Assembly: GCF_003286085.1 (NCBI RefSeq)
Contig: NW_020825317.1
Span: 3,844,001 to 3,908,000, forward strand
Reading direction: 5' to 3'
Length of the DNA stretch: 64,000 nucleotides
From: Drosophila persimilis
Taxonomy: Eukaryota > Arthropoda > Insecta > Diptera > Drosophilidae
Made by a program: the position numbers and the translations under genes. The notes below the pieces were generated by a model that saw only the letters and a list, made by a program, of their open reading frames with translations, was not told the DNA's origin and ran no database searches. The number at the start of each line of letters is the position of its first letter. The stretch's first letter is position 1. This document shows positions 55,554-64,000 of the stretch, in pieces.

Positions 55554-56684
55554 TCAATCGCTCAGCTGCTCCGGCGTGTGTGTGGGTGCAGGGGCAGTTG
55601 TATCTGTGTCGGCGTCGGTATCCGATGTCTCTGAGGAATCGCTGTCGCTGAGTCCCTCGTTCGTGCTATCCACAAGGTCGCCGGTGTAAAACAGAACGGC
55701 CTTGGGCACGATCTGGGTGCGCAGCAGGAAGCCCACCTCAAAGTCGTTTCCCAGCAGCATCTTGGTCTTCTCGTCGGCCAGCGACAGGTCCTGTGGTTGT
55801 GGCGGTGAAAAGAAATTAAAGAAGGATTCGCGCGGAATTGCATTTCCCACACGGTAGCCGCTACCGACCGTCTGCATCGTGAGATTGGAGTCATCGCGCC
55901 AATGAATGTGGCAGCCCTCGCAGCTCACGATCTCGGGTCCCTCGAACATAAACGGATACTCCTGGTCGGCCTGGTGCCGCAGTAAGTACTTCTTGGTAAG
56001 CATCAGCGAGCAGTCGTCGAGGTAGCTGTTGGGCCGGAACAGGAACTTGAGGGTGTAGCTCTCCGGCTCGTAGCTGATGCGCACGTCCATCAGGCACTCG
56101 AGGAGCGGCTCGTCATGGTGCTGCACCATGTCCGACAGCAGGGACACATTCCGGAAGATGCTCAGCCAGAAGCGGGGCACGCCCACTGCATTAGCCGGCA
56201 TCTTGGGCATGAGTTCGGTCAGCTGGTGGAACTCCTTGCTGGCCTGGAGTTCGGCGACCAGATCGTCGTGCTGCTCACTCCAGCTGGGCTCCATTGGTTC
56301 TGGCTCCACAGACCCGTCAACGATGTCGCGCCGCGAATCGAACAGCTCAGCGCACTGCAAATAGAAGCGCTTCTCCAGCTCGTACACCTCCCGATAGAAC
56401 TGCTCCGAAATCTTGATCTGCTCCATCTGACTGTGCTTCATAGCCAAAATTCGGTTGTGCACTGGCCTGGGTAGTTCGTCCATCATGTGCTGCAGGTAGG
56501 CCTTCCTGCTTCGCGCTGACATGTCCGCCGGACACAGCATCGAGTCGAATGAACCACATCTCTCCAGCGACTCGCTGCTCTTTTCATCGTGGCGCATCGT
56601 GGCGGAAGAAGCACCTTCCTCCAGCGTCTCACTGCCTTTGTCCTGTTGCTGCTCCAGCTCCGGATCTCTCTCAATGGTGTACAT
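55554..56684 (-). CDS. NAP/SET/TSPY-family histone chaperone
   Basis: An intronless ORF of 376 aa with an ATG start (MYTIERDPE) in a reasonable context. Residues 1-55 are acidic/Ser-rich and disordered. About 60-125 form the long dimerisation helix of NAP proteins (VHNRILAMKHSQMEQIKISE...YELEKRFYLQCAELFDSRRDIV). About 170-300 form the earmuff domain (GVPRFWLSIFRN, CLMDVRISYEPESYTLKFLF, CEGCHIHWRDDSNLT, FFNFFSPP). The tail is acidic (DSDSSETSDTDADTD), as expected for a histone-binding chaperone. Family members bind H2A-H2B or H3-H4 and assist nucleosome assembly; which histones this one prefers cannot be told. Single-exon paralogues in flies are often testis-enriched. I recall CG3708 at this position in D. 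melanogaster. Confidence 0.9.
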   Translation of the reverse strand: MYTIERDPELEQQQDKGSETLEEGASSATMRHDEKSSESLERCGSFDSMLCPADMSARSRKAYLQHMMDELPRPVHNRILAMKHSQMEQIKISEQFYREVYELEKRFYLQCAELFDSRRDIVDGSVEPEPMEPSWSEQHDDLVAELQASKEFHQLTELMPKMPANAVGVPRFWLSIFRNVSLLSDMVQHHDEPLLECLMDVRISYEPESYTLKFLFRPNSYLDDCSLMLTKKYLLRHQADQEYPFMFEGPEIVSCEGCHIHWRDDSNLTMQTVGSGYRVGNAIPRESFFNFFSPPQPQDLSLADEKTKMLLGNDFEVGFLLRTQIVPKAVLFYTGDLVDSTNEGLSDSDSSETSDTDADTDTTAPAPTHTPEQLSD

Positions 56685-57123
56685 GGTACTTGGAATTTTG
56701 AATCTAACGTACAGGACTTAGGGACTTCGATCTTAAATAATTATATAACTGACAAATAGAAATCGGACTATTGTAATATGGCAGTACAGTAGACCAACCG
56801 AGGGGCACTGCTGCATGACAGAACTGATGGGGGACATGCAGGAAAGACAAAACCCACTAAGAATTGGCTTACATATGATTCGCATATATTAGCTTTGTTT
56901 TGTAAATCCAAATGATTCAACAATTCTGGAAAGACTTAATCTCTGATAAGCCGAGCACAGCAAAGTCGATTATTGTGTACTTTTAAATAATAAAAACACT
57001 TTAATATTGATAATAAAATTTCCAGAAAATCTTTCAAATAATATAATTTTTGTATATTGCCGAATTCCAGTGAAATCTGTGGACTATATCTTTCGCTTTC
57101 TGTGGCCTCAAGTGGATAGATCT
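56685..57123. promoter_or_regulatory. 5' flank of the NAP-family gene
   Basis: About 440 bp of AT-rich DNA upstream of the NAP-family start codon, extending to the end of a small minus-strand locus. No TATA box at a convincing spacing or DRE is seen. Confidence 0.35.
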
Positions 57124-57661
57124 TTACAATCTGAGGTCTAGTTTCGGTTCAGGCATAATTCGCATAACTTTCTCGTATCTAGAGCCATAAATCGTTGTTG
57201 CGGCAGGTCGGAATTTGGGCAGAGAAATCTGCGGCGGAGGCAGAGGCATCAGCATAATTGGGTCTCTATGGTGGTACCGGTACCATGGAAACGCCCTTCG
57301 CCACTATCGTGGCCGTTGGCCACTTGACTTGATCAGGCACTAGCTATCTGGCACATGAAACACTTGGCCAAGCTGAGGAATAAGCTTTTTATAACGTCGC
57401 CGGCGATAAGCCAGCCCAGCCACACTGCCGTCATTGTCTCCGCGTACTGTGAAAACTGAAGCGCGAGGCCTGCGGATACTTAATTTATTGATAGAAAATC
57501 CACATACTTTGGTAATCTTATCCGCGTTTTGTTTATGGGGACGCCTAGCCAAATCCATTCGATTCCGCTCTCGATGGCCACATGCTAATTTATTTATAAA
57601 TAATTTCTCCTCACCACTCACCTTTGTGCCCCGAGTGTTCCTCCTCCTTGTTGCTCTCCAT
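57124..57661 (-). other. Unrecognised small minus-strand locus, coding-like but interrupted
   Basis: A possible first exon (57661-57622) encodes MESNKEEEHSGHK and ends at GTGAGT. A possible second exon begins at 57446 after TTTTCACAG, in matching phase, and reads RGDNDGSVAGLAYRRRRYKK then LIPQLGQVFHVPDS before a TAG (57342-57340). A second TAG lies near 57303. The same frame is then open and strikingly protein-like to a TAA at 57126-57124: RDPIMLMPLPPPQISLPKFR then PAATTIYGSRYEKVM and MPEPKLDLRL. Either a third exon follows through poorly matched splice signals, or the gene is decaying. In 57300-57345 a different frame is coding-like (VKWPTATIVAKGVSMVPVPP), suggesting compensating small indels. 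The product would be basic, small and without known domains. I do not recognise it. Confidence 0.45.
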
Positions 57662-58428
57662 GCTCTACCATGGGGGGTCCGAGTGGTCTCGGATTCGGGC
57701 TATAGATTTACAATCGCTCTTGTCGTGCAGAAAGCCTGTTAGATAATACTCGTACTCGATTCCAGCTGCACATGATGACCTTCGCCTTCATTCCTTCTGT
57801 TTCAGAAGGAATACATTTTGGGAACTATAGATTGAAAGATTGCAGATTGAAATGAGCGTAAGCCGATAATCATATAGAACATTAATTTTTAATGCACAAC
57901 ATTTCCATCCTATATCCCATCTCAGTTTTCAAGGAATACACCATCTTTCTAATAATTCGTTTAAAAGGAATTACCATTGATATTATGCACGAACGGCACG
58001 ATTTTATGTCTAGTGAGTATCTAGGATATATCCTATCAATCCATTCTCTTCAATGCTTATTGAAATGTAATTTCCAAGCCTGACTTCCTTTAAAAAGAAA
58101 GTAAGCTAATGGTGCCAATAAACCGAGTAATCGCAGACAGATTCAGATTTACAAGCGAGTCATTAATTGAGAATTGGCCGATTGCCGGGCCCGTCCCATA
58201 AGGTTCGAGCGGGTAGCGGTCGGGCGGTCCGGTCCGATAAGCCCGATAAGGTGCTGCAGGAAGGTGGGGCCTTATCGGGGATCGAAGATAGCTGGCCCCC
58301 GTCCGGGCATTTGTTCAGGTAATCTCCAGCTGCGTTTCTCAGTCACGTAAAGGCAGCCAAGCCAGCGACACGCGAAGCATACCCCACCCTTGGCATTACT
58401 ATCCATCGATCGAAATACCTGCACTACC
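57662..58428. promoter_or_regulatory. Upstream region of the DUF7064-like gene with clustered GATA sites
   Basis: GATAAG occurs at 58,236-58,241 and 58,245-58,250, and CTTATC at 58,271-58,276, within a GC-rich patch about 155-190 bp before the start codon. Clustered GATAAG upstream of Drosophila genes often drives midgut or fat-body expression through GATA factors; that role here is inferred. A short perfect hairpin (ATTCCTTCT...AGAAGGAAT) lies at about 57,789-57,812. Confidence 0.45.
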
Positions 58429-59760
58429 ATGTTGCTATTGACGGGCATCTGCCTGGCCTTGGGCATAGCGGGGGCCCTGCTCGGGCTAGCCACCAAGCTG
58501 CTGGGCCTGAAGCCGCCGCTTGTCTTCGGAAAGTACCCCCTGAAGGGTCTCTTCTACCGCGTCAAGTACGGGATCGCTCTGCTGGTGTTGCGACAGCTGC
58601 GGTACCGCATCTACCGCCGGAACGAGGAGGAGTTGGGCTCCGCAGAGCATCTGGCGAAGGTGGACAAGCCGCAGCAGCTGAGCGATGACCCGAAGAGCTA
58701 CGACGTGGTCAGCTTTATGGCGGCCAATGCCGAGGGCCAGAAGCTGATGGTCACCCTCGAGCGGCGCCGCCGAGGAGTGCTCAAGGCGGCGCTCTATCTG
58801 TGGCTGCCCTCCAAGGGTCTGCTCAGCTCCCCACGGCTGCCGGACATGGCCCACTTCACGACGGATGGCAGCGAGGAGAGCAGCGAGTTCCGTGGCGAGG
58901 GTTTCCACATCTATCCAGAGGAGTCCATGCGAGTCTGGCGGATCAAGTACGACGGCGTGCTCTCCAGAAAGGAGGAGCAGGTGCCGGTGCAAATCAATCT
59001 ACGGTTCGAGAGCCCCAGCGCGGCTCATTTTGACTACAGCCGGGACCTGAGCTCCAACCTGATAGCCGACTCGATAGCCAGGGAGGCCTGGAACGAGCGC
59101 TTCTACGGGATGCTTCGGTCCGTGACCCACATCATGGAGAAGCGCACCCACTACGAGCAGAACGGCGAGCTCTCCGGGTCACTAGAGCTCGACGGAAAGA
59201 AGATGGATCTCCAGCTGCGTGGATTCCGGGACCACAGTTTCGGCACCGAGCGCTGCCTGAGCTCCATCAATCGCTACGTATACTTTGCTCTCTTCCTGGA
59301 CGACGGCAGCAGCATGGTCGTGGGCAATCTCAGCCAGCCCTCCTTCTTCCTCTCCTCGCTGAAGGTGGGCTACGTATGCAGCCCCGCGGGCGTCTACCAG
59401 CCCATAAAAAGCAGCAACTTTGAGCTGTACTCCTACGGGGAGAGGGGCACACCGCCCCAGCATCAGAACTTCATCGTCTGCACCGAGGAGCGGGACTATC
59501 TGGTTCAGATCCGTGTCGAGGAGTCCGCCCTGCGCTATGTGGGCGGCGACTGGGAGTCCAAGGTCTACAACCAATTCGTCTCCTGCACAGTCAATGGCAT
59601 TGCCGGCCAAGGTCACGCCGAGTTCCTCTACCGTCACCAGGGCGGCCGACCCGAGGCAGTCTCTAGCCGAGATCCACCCTGGTACCAGCGCATCAAGCAC
59701 TTCGAGCGCTGCCTCAGCAACTTGGACCCATCTGCCGACAAGGAGGAATTTGTCTTCTAA
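58429..59760 (+). CDS. Membrane-anchored DUF7064-like (PEP synthase-like, non-catalytic) protein
   Basis: An intronless ORF of 443 aa from the first ATG, MLLLTGICLALGIAGALLGL, which forms an N-terminal signal anchor of about 25 residues. A second hydrophobic, basic-flanked patch follows (VKYGIALLVLRQLRY). The body matches a family found in arthropods and worms, often mis-annotated as phosphoenolpyruvate synthase because some members fuse to one: MRVWRIKYDG, PVQINLRFESPSAAHFDYSR, THYEQNGELSGSLELDGKKM, LRGFRDHSFGTERCLS, RYVYFALFLDDGSSMVVG and QGHAEFLYRHQGG. The conserved RDHSFG and HYEQ motifs are intact. No pyruvate/phosphate dikinase catalytic domain is present. Biochemical function is unknown; I infer an ER or other endomembrane location from the anchor. 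Codon use is GC3-rich and typical of a well-expressed gene. GATA motifs lie just upstream. Confidence 0.88.
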   Translation: MLLLTGICLALGIAGALLGLATKLLGLKPPLVFGKYPLKGLFYRVKYGIALLVLRQLRYRIYRRNEEELGSAEHLAKVDKPQQLSDDPKSYDVVSFMAANAEGQKLMVTLERRRRGVLKAALYLWLPSKGLLSSPRLPDMAHFTTDGSEESSEFRGEGFHIYPEESMRVWRIKYDGVLSRKEEQVPVQINLRFESPSAAHFDYSRDLSSNLIADSIAREAWNERFYGMLRSVTHIMEKRTHYEQNGELSGSLELDGKKMDLQLRGFRDHSFGTERCLSSINRYVYFALFLDDGSSMVVGNLSQPSFFLSSLKVGYVCSPAGVYQPIKSSNFELYSYGERGTPPQHQNFIVCTEERDYLVQIRVEESALRYVGGDWESKVYNQFVSCTVNGIAGQGHAEFLYRHQGGRPEAVSSRDPPWYQRIKHFERCLSNLDPSADKEEFVF

Positions 59761-60080
59761 CCCAACCTCTCCCCCCAACTATACTATTATCCGTGTGATA
59801 CATGCTTTTTTGTTTTAGTTATAAGATCCAGTGTATGGGTAAGGGATACAGTAAAATACAATTTATTTAAATGGGAAGATCTAATATCTGGGAACCACCA
59901 GACCGTACTTTGATGGAAACATCCTAAAAGGAGTATGTATAGACATTTATTAATTCGTTTTTTAATTCCTAGTTCTCAGAGATAAATGGAAAAAATATCG
60001 TAGTTGGATTTTTAGTCAGAAGCCCAAGCGGATAAACCAGTCAGAAGCGGATAAAAAACCGGGCGACCTGTGACCTCTGC
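59761..60080. other. 3' flank and intergenic
   Basis: This holds the 3'UTR of the DUF7064-like gene, with no other gene evident. A candidate polyadenylation region is the AAAATACAATTTATTTAAAT stretch near 59,850. Confidence 0.4.
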
Positions 60081-60278
60081 CTAAGATCGTAGTTCTGCAG
60101 CAGCAGGACGCGGCATAGGACCACGGGACTCGCGCAATCGGCACACGTCAGTGCCAGCGGTTCCTCGCGGTGTACTCCAAGGTGTAAAGGGTTTTGCTTT
60201 TGTCCGCTGCGTGTTTGGTGTCGTCAGCCGAACAGCCCCTCCTCCAGTCCCGAGATGTTGTTGTTCTTCTTCTTCCAT
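60081..60278 (-). CDS. Possible small basic protein, 65 aa (uncertain)
   Basis: An ORF on the minus strand starts with an ATG in a good fly context (CCAAATGG), reads MEEEEQQHLGTGGGAVRL then AKPFTPWSTPRGTAGTDVCR and ends PRPAAAELRS. An overlapping frame starting at 60,372 is also open for 74 codons, so coding is not proven. No domain is recognised. Its position back-to-back with the two-span membrane protein gene, with an ATCGATGT motif between them near 60,350, suggests a shared promoter. Confidence 0.3.
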   Translation of the reverse strand: MEEEEQQHLGTGGGAVRLTTPNTQRTKAKPFTPWSTPRGTAGTDVCRLRESRGPMPRPAAAELRS

Positions 60279-60515
60279 TTGGTGGGGTTTTATCCTGCTT
60301 CTTCCATTTGCTGAAAAGTTTTGTCAGAGAGCCGCGAAAATTTGAAAAACATCGATGTTCACCACATTCCATTATACAACACCCAATATTCCATAATAAA
60401 TAGACTTATAGTGATTGGCAGCACTGGAGCGAAGAGTCAGTACAAGAAACGCGCATGTGCGAAAAAACAAAAAACGGTAAATCAATAAAAACATAAAATT
60501 TAGTGCGCAAGGAGC
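60279..60515. promoter_or_regulatory. Putative promoter and 5'UTR start of the two-span membrane protein gene
   Basis: The ACATCGATGT palindrome at about 60,348-60,357 resembles a DRE variant. From about 60,420 rightwards the sequence becomes the A- and CAG-rich type common in Drosophila 5'UTRs. The exact transcription start cannot be placed. Confidence 0.35.
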
Positions 60516-60671
60516 ATGCAGCAGCAGCAGCAGGAACAGGAACCAGACCGAGGCGCAACAACAATAGTCCCACGCGTAGGCAGAAAGCAGCAGAATCAAA
60601 AGCTGCACCAGGAACAATATAATCAGCAGAGAAATAACGAAAGGAAAGAAGGGGAATTGACGAAGAATTAG
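60516..60671 (+). other. Upstream ORF in the 5' leader of the two-span membrane protein gene
   Basis: A 51-codon ORF (MQQQQQEQEPDRG...EGELTKN) closes 334 bp before the main ATG. If transcribed as part of the leader it could dampen translation of the main frame. The composition is Gln/Arg/Glu-rich and follows CAG repeats, so conservation is doubtful. Confidence 0.35.
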
Positions 60672-61005
60672 CTGTTTCCTGGTCGACAGTCGACAGCAGA
60701 AGCATCAGTAGCGGGGAGTGTAGTAAGAGCAGGAAGAGGAACAACAAAAACGGAACACACAACAACACACAGACGCATACACACACACACACACTATAGA
60801 ATACCAGGAGATAAGGAGAAGAAGCAGCAGCTGAAGCAGAGGGATTTCTGAAAGATTCACCGTTAGCTGGTGAACGCAACAGCAACAACAACAGAGAAAC
60901 GCAGCCAACGTAATTTTTGTAGTTTAGAGCAGAGGCAGCGACTGAACAGAAGAAGCGACAGAGTAGAGAGAAATAGAGAGAGTGCAATCAGAGAGAGAGA
61001 TCACG

Positions 61006-62163
61006 ATGTATAAAACAATACGTCACGGCGAGAACAGCCTGCAATACACGATTCTACCGCAAAACGATGACTTCCGCATCGAGGGTAAACTGTCGGCTGC
61101 CTCCTCGTCCTCCTCGTCGTCATCCACCGCCACGTCCAAGCGCAGCTCGGCGGCGGGACAGCGACGACGGCGCTCTTTCTTCGCCTACCTGGGCCTGATC
61201 TTCGTCTGCACCGTGATCATTGGCGCTGTCCTCATCCCCTTCCTGGTCTCCGCCGAGTGTCTGCCCAATCCCACGGAATGGTTTCTCAAGACCAAGGCTG
61301 CCCTCACCCATAGCCGGCCACCCACTGGAGCTGGAGTTGGAGCTGGATCTGGAAAGACTTTGCCGGGGACACCGCCCACCGGGTCGCCGATGCTACAGCT
61401 AGGTCAGAGCGTGGGAAAAACAGTTAAGATTGTGAACCGGAATGGAATCGAACAGTTTGTACTGAAGGTAAACAAAACGGTCCCGGCGTCCAGCACAGGA
61501 ACAGAGGAGCGGCAGCAGCCGCTGACCCCCGGCAGCAGCACAACCACAACAACAAGCACCACTACAACTACCACTACCATGGCGCCACAGACCAGCAGCA
61601 GCACCAGTACCACAACTGCACCTACAACCACAACCAGAGAGCAGCCACCGCCGCCTCAGCTGCTCGTTCCAGTCAGCACTTCCGGATATTCTGCCGTGGT
61701 CCCACCGCAAGGCCAGCAGCGCCATCTGCCGGCCACCATGATCACCACACGAATCATACAGGTGCCGCTGCTAAAGTCGGCCGCCAAGAAGCCAATCATG
61801 CCCCCGGTCCTGGCCAAGACGCAGGTCTCTGCAGAGCAGCACCAGCAGGCCGCAAAAATGGAGAAGGGCCAGAACAAGAGTAACAGCGATTGGATAAAGA
61901 CGCACTGGGCCTACATAGATCCCTCGACCTACTTCCAGTGGACCGTAAGTATAGCATGTCCTCCGTCCTAGTAGCGTGTGGTGTTTCATCTCCTCTCTCC
62001 CCATCCCTCCCTTGCTTTTCAGGGATACAAGGACGAGGATAGCGTGCTGCTGCCTGCCCTACTGGGATTCGCACTCATTGGCATGATTTTGATCATCACG
62101 GTCTGCCTGGTGGCACGCAACAAGCGCACCATCGTATCCTCGGTGCGCAAGCGGAATCGTAAT
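61006..62163 (+). CDS. Two-span membrane protein with Thr/Ser-rich loop (first two coding exons, incomplete)
   Basis: Exon 1 runs from the first ATG (61006, MYKTIRHGENSLQYTILPQ) to 61944, where GTAAGT follows. Exon 2 is 62023-62163 and is followed by GTGAGT. The two join in frame to give 360 codons, and the protein must continue in exons I cannot identify. Residues 1-60 are cytosolic-like with a Ser run and basic RRRRSF. About 62-86 form a first membrane span (FFAYLGLIFVCTVIIGAVLI). The following 230 residues include an NGT-type glycosylation context, proline-rich parts and a mucin-like Thr run (about 180-210). Exon 2 supplies the second span (LLPALLGFALIGMILIITVC) and a basic juxtamembrane tail (VARNKRTIVSSVRKRNRN). 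I do not recognise the family. The topology suggests a cell-surface protein with both ends inside. Confidence 0.75.
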
Positions 62164-64000
62164 GTGAGTAGGAAATTGCATTTAATTACCCTTTGGGAGG
62201 GGGCGGGACGGTCCCTTTAGGGGTCGCTCTTGTGTAACATGAGTGGTGCACCAAGGACCATAAAATGGGGCACGACCACGAAATCGTGGATTTGAATGGG
62301 TGTAAAAGAATGGAACGGAGTGACTATTGCGTGGAGGAACAGAACAAAAGTCTAAGGCACATCAATCGGAAAGGCGGTTATTCCAGGGGGAGATCCGGAG
62401 GAACTGATATGTTCCCTGGCTGGACTTATATTGACAGCCAGGCTGTCACTGGCTCCCAGATGCTCGTACGACAGGAAGGCTTGCGTGGTCCCCCACACTG
62501 ACAGAACAGAACATAGACGCCGCTAAGCCTTAGCCAGAGCAGGGGGCGACCACTGGCATGAGGGTCAGGACCAGGAGCAAGGACGAAAATTGTTTGAAAT
62601 CTCCTTTGTAACTAACGTACATAGGTTACGGGGCATTACAATGGGCAAACTCCAGATGACCTCGACCTTTAACGAGAAGCTTAAACATGCGCGGGCAGCA
62701 GGGAGCTTGTCTCCAGCCCTGGCAAGTGAGCAGCCCTGCTGCCACTGAGTCCAGTCCCGAACTCGGACACTAAAATTGTTCAAACAAGTGTAGTTTTTTG
62801 CGTTTTACAATAACAATTTAAATTAATAATAAAAGACTGGTGAGACGTGTTTGTGAGTGTGAACAAATTGTGATCAAATATTATAAAAAAAGATAGAATT
62901 TCGCCGCTGAATCAGTTCCGGAACTGAACTAAGTTTCTATGCAGCCCTCGGCAACCGCGAACTGGAAACTGGAGCATGGCAACAACAAACCAGTTTTCTT
63001 TGTGTTGGTGTACACATCGTCGTCGTTCCACGTCACACACGGTCGCGCTCACACCAAGCATAAACTTGTGGCGCTTGGGAGAGCGAGAGAGCGCATGACT
63101 TTAGCCGGCTGTCGGCACACCACGTGAGAGCGAGTGAGTTGGCAGGCAGGCATGTGAACAAGTGGTAGTGAGAGCAACGCAGCGCTGCTGCTGTTGTTGG
63201 ATAGGAGGCGCTGCGTGGCAATTTTGTTGTTGTTGCTGCTGTATAGCGCATTAAGGTTTTTTTGGCAGGGCTGCACAGCCAGCGGAACCAAGGGAAGAAT
63301 TTTCGATACCGATGGTGAAAACTCGCATACAAAGCAGTACAGTGTCAATATTGCAGTGTGAAATAAAGTGTGCTGTAAATGAAAGAAATCTTTGAACAAC
63401 TGAATCGTGTGTGTGCTTCCAGCCCTGGATTCGGTGAAACGTAGCAGCGTACACACACACACACACACACAGGCACGCACACCCACACACATCGGGCTGG
63501 CAGCATCGACGTTGCCGTTTGCCGTTGCCGTCCAACAGTCAGTCAGTCACACAGGTGAGAAGCAAAAGTAAAAGGCAGCAGCGCGGCTGGAGCAGAGGAG
63601 CAAGCAGCGACAGCGACTGCTACGTGTGTTGGTCAGTACCAGAAGTGAGCCTAGCCCGAGCCGAGCCGGAGCTGCAACAGAAGCGGCCAGAGTGGAGATA
63701 GCCCCCAACGCCTACGTCAGCAAAACGCGAAAAACACGAGAATCCTGTAAGCATTTCAAACCCAAACTTTTGCCTGCGTGTCTGTGCTGTGCCTCCGCAA
63801 ACGTATGTGTGTGTGCTTCATGCCTCCCCTCTCTCTCGCATAAGTGTGTACGTGTGTCTGTTGAGCGATAGTGTGGCGTTGTTGCATGTGTGGCTCTGGG
63901 AGCCAGTCCCCGTATTGGTGTGCGAGTGCGAGCCGAGTGCCAACAAGGCAAATTGTGATTTTGCTGCGGAAGGGAGAGAGAGCTCGCGGCATACACAGAC
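62164..64000. other. Intron-like and 5'UTR-like sequence
   Basis: After the donor at 62,164 no exon with a convincing acceptor and open frame is found. From about 63,000 the DNA resembles an untranslated first exon, with CA repeats (63,452-63,472), GAGAGCGAGAGAGCG-type runs, and potential splice donors at about 63,553 (CAG/GTGAGA) and 63,748 (CCT/GTAAGC). It may therefore contain an alternative promoter of the same gene, or the start of the next one. Confidence 0.4.
63452..63472. repeat. (CA)n microsatellite
   Basis: About ten AC units in the presumed 5'UTR-like region. A similar shorter run lies at 60,778-60,794. Confidence 0.85.

Noticed and set aside
57789-57812. Perfect short hairpin ATTCCTTCT...AGAAGGAAT, considered as a heat-shock element or microRNA precursor
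   Set aside because: The spacing does not give consecutive NGAAN/NTTCN units of a proper heat-shock element, and the stem is far too short for a pre-miRNA.
58486-58992. 168-codon minus-strand frame within the DUF7064-like gene
   Set aside because: Antisense shadow of GC3-rich coding sequence.
1-64000. tRNA, rRNA, snRNA genes or CRISPR arrays
   Set aside because: I looked for B-box-like GGTTCRANNCC motifs with partner A boxes and for regularly spaced repeats and found none that qualified. CRISPR is not expected in an insect genome.

Overview
The window is insect nuclear DNA, almost certainly Drosophila. It has short GT-AG introns, Drosophila gene models, non-LTR retrotransposons of the LOA and jockey clades, and INE-1/DINE-1-type repeats. 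The right-hand genes (Lztr1, MED22, a NAP-family gene, two membrane proteins) match what I recall of the distal X of D. melanogaster (CG3711, CG3034, CG3708 neighbourhood). LOA-clade elements are well known from the obscura group (bilbo, TRIM), so an obscura-group X (Muller A) is my best guess. That placement is inference. Layout: positions 1-49,470 are gene-poor and repeat-rich. They hold a BEL/Pao integrase remnant (2.9-3.5 kb), head-to-head LOA-type fragments (4.0-6.5 kb), two hAT remnants (6.7-8.7 and 22.2-22.9 kb), a Tc1-like fragment (9.4-9.7 kb), a nearly complete but dead jockey-clade element with an 11-bp target-site duplication (10.8-13.8 kb), and a LOA element with an intact RT-RNase H frame and a 13-bp target-site duplication (25.7-29.3 kb). 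At least eight INE-1/DINE-1-like copies or fragments are scattered through it, one of which carries a piece of a host gene. The rest of this part is AT-rich and simple-repeat DNA with no gene I can support. Positions 49,475-62,163 are gene-dense: Lztr1 (minus, five coding exons), MED22 (plus, three exons, with a dead Arf-like GTPase sequence reversed inside intron 1), a single-exon NAP/SET-family histone chaperone gene (minus, converging on MED22 with a 63-bp gap), a small unrecognised minus-strand locus, an intronless membrane-anchored DUF7064-like gene (plus), a possible small minus-strand ORF, and the first two coding exons of a two-membrane-span protein (plus) that continues beyond what I can follow. 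From 62,164 to the end I see intron-like and 5'UTR-like sequence only. The most notable signal lies at 6,385-6,511 on the minus strand, immediately upstream of the decayed LOA-type ORF1. It folds as an HDV-like self-cleaving ribozyme: P1, P3, a 7-nt L3, the core GGGCAA strand next to P1, and a long P4 hairpin. A second, damaged copy at 7,799-8,005 keeps a perfectly paired P4 with different inner base pairs. The second most notable signal is the DINE-1-like copy at 36,515-37,455, whose interior has been replaced by an exon-sized host gene fragment still flanked by splice-like signals. The genes do not form one pathway; they are ordinary housekeeping and signalling genes that are neighbours.
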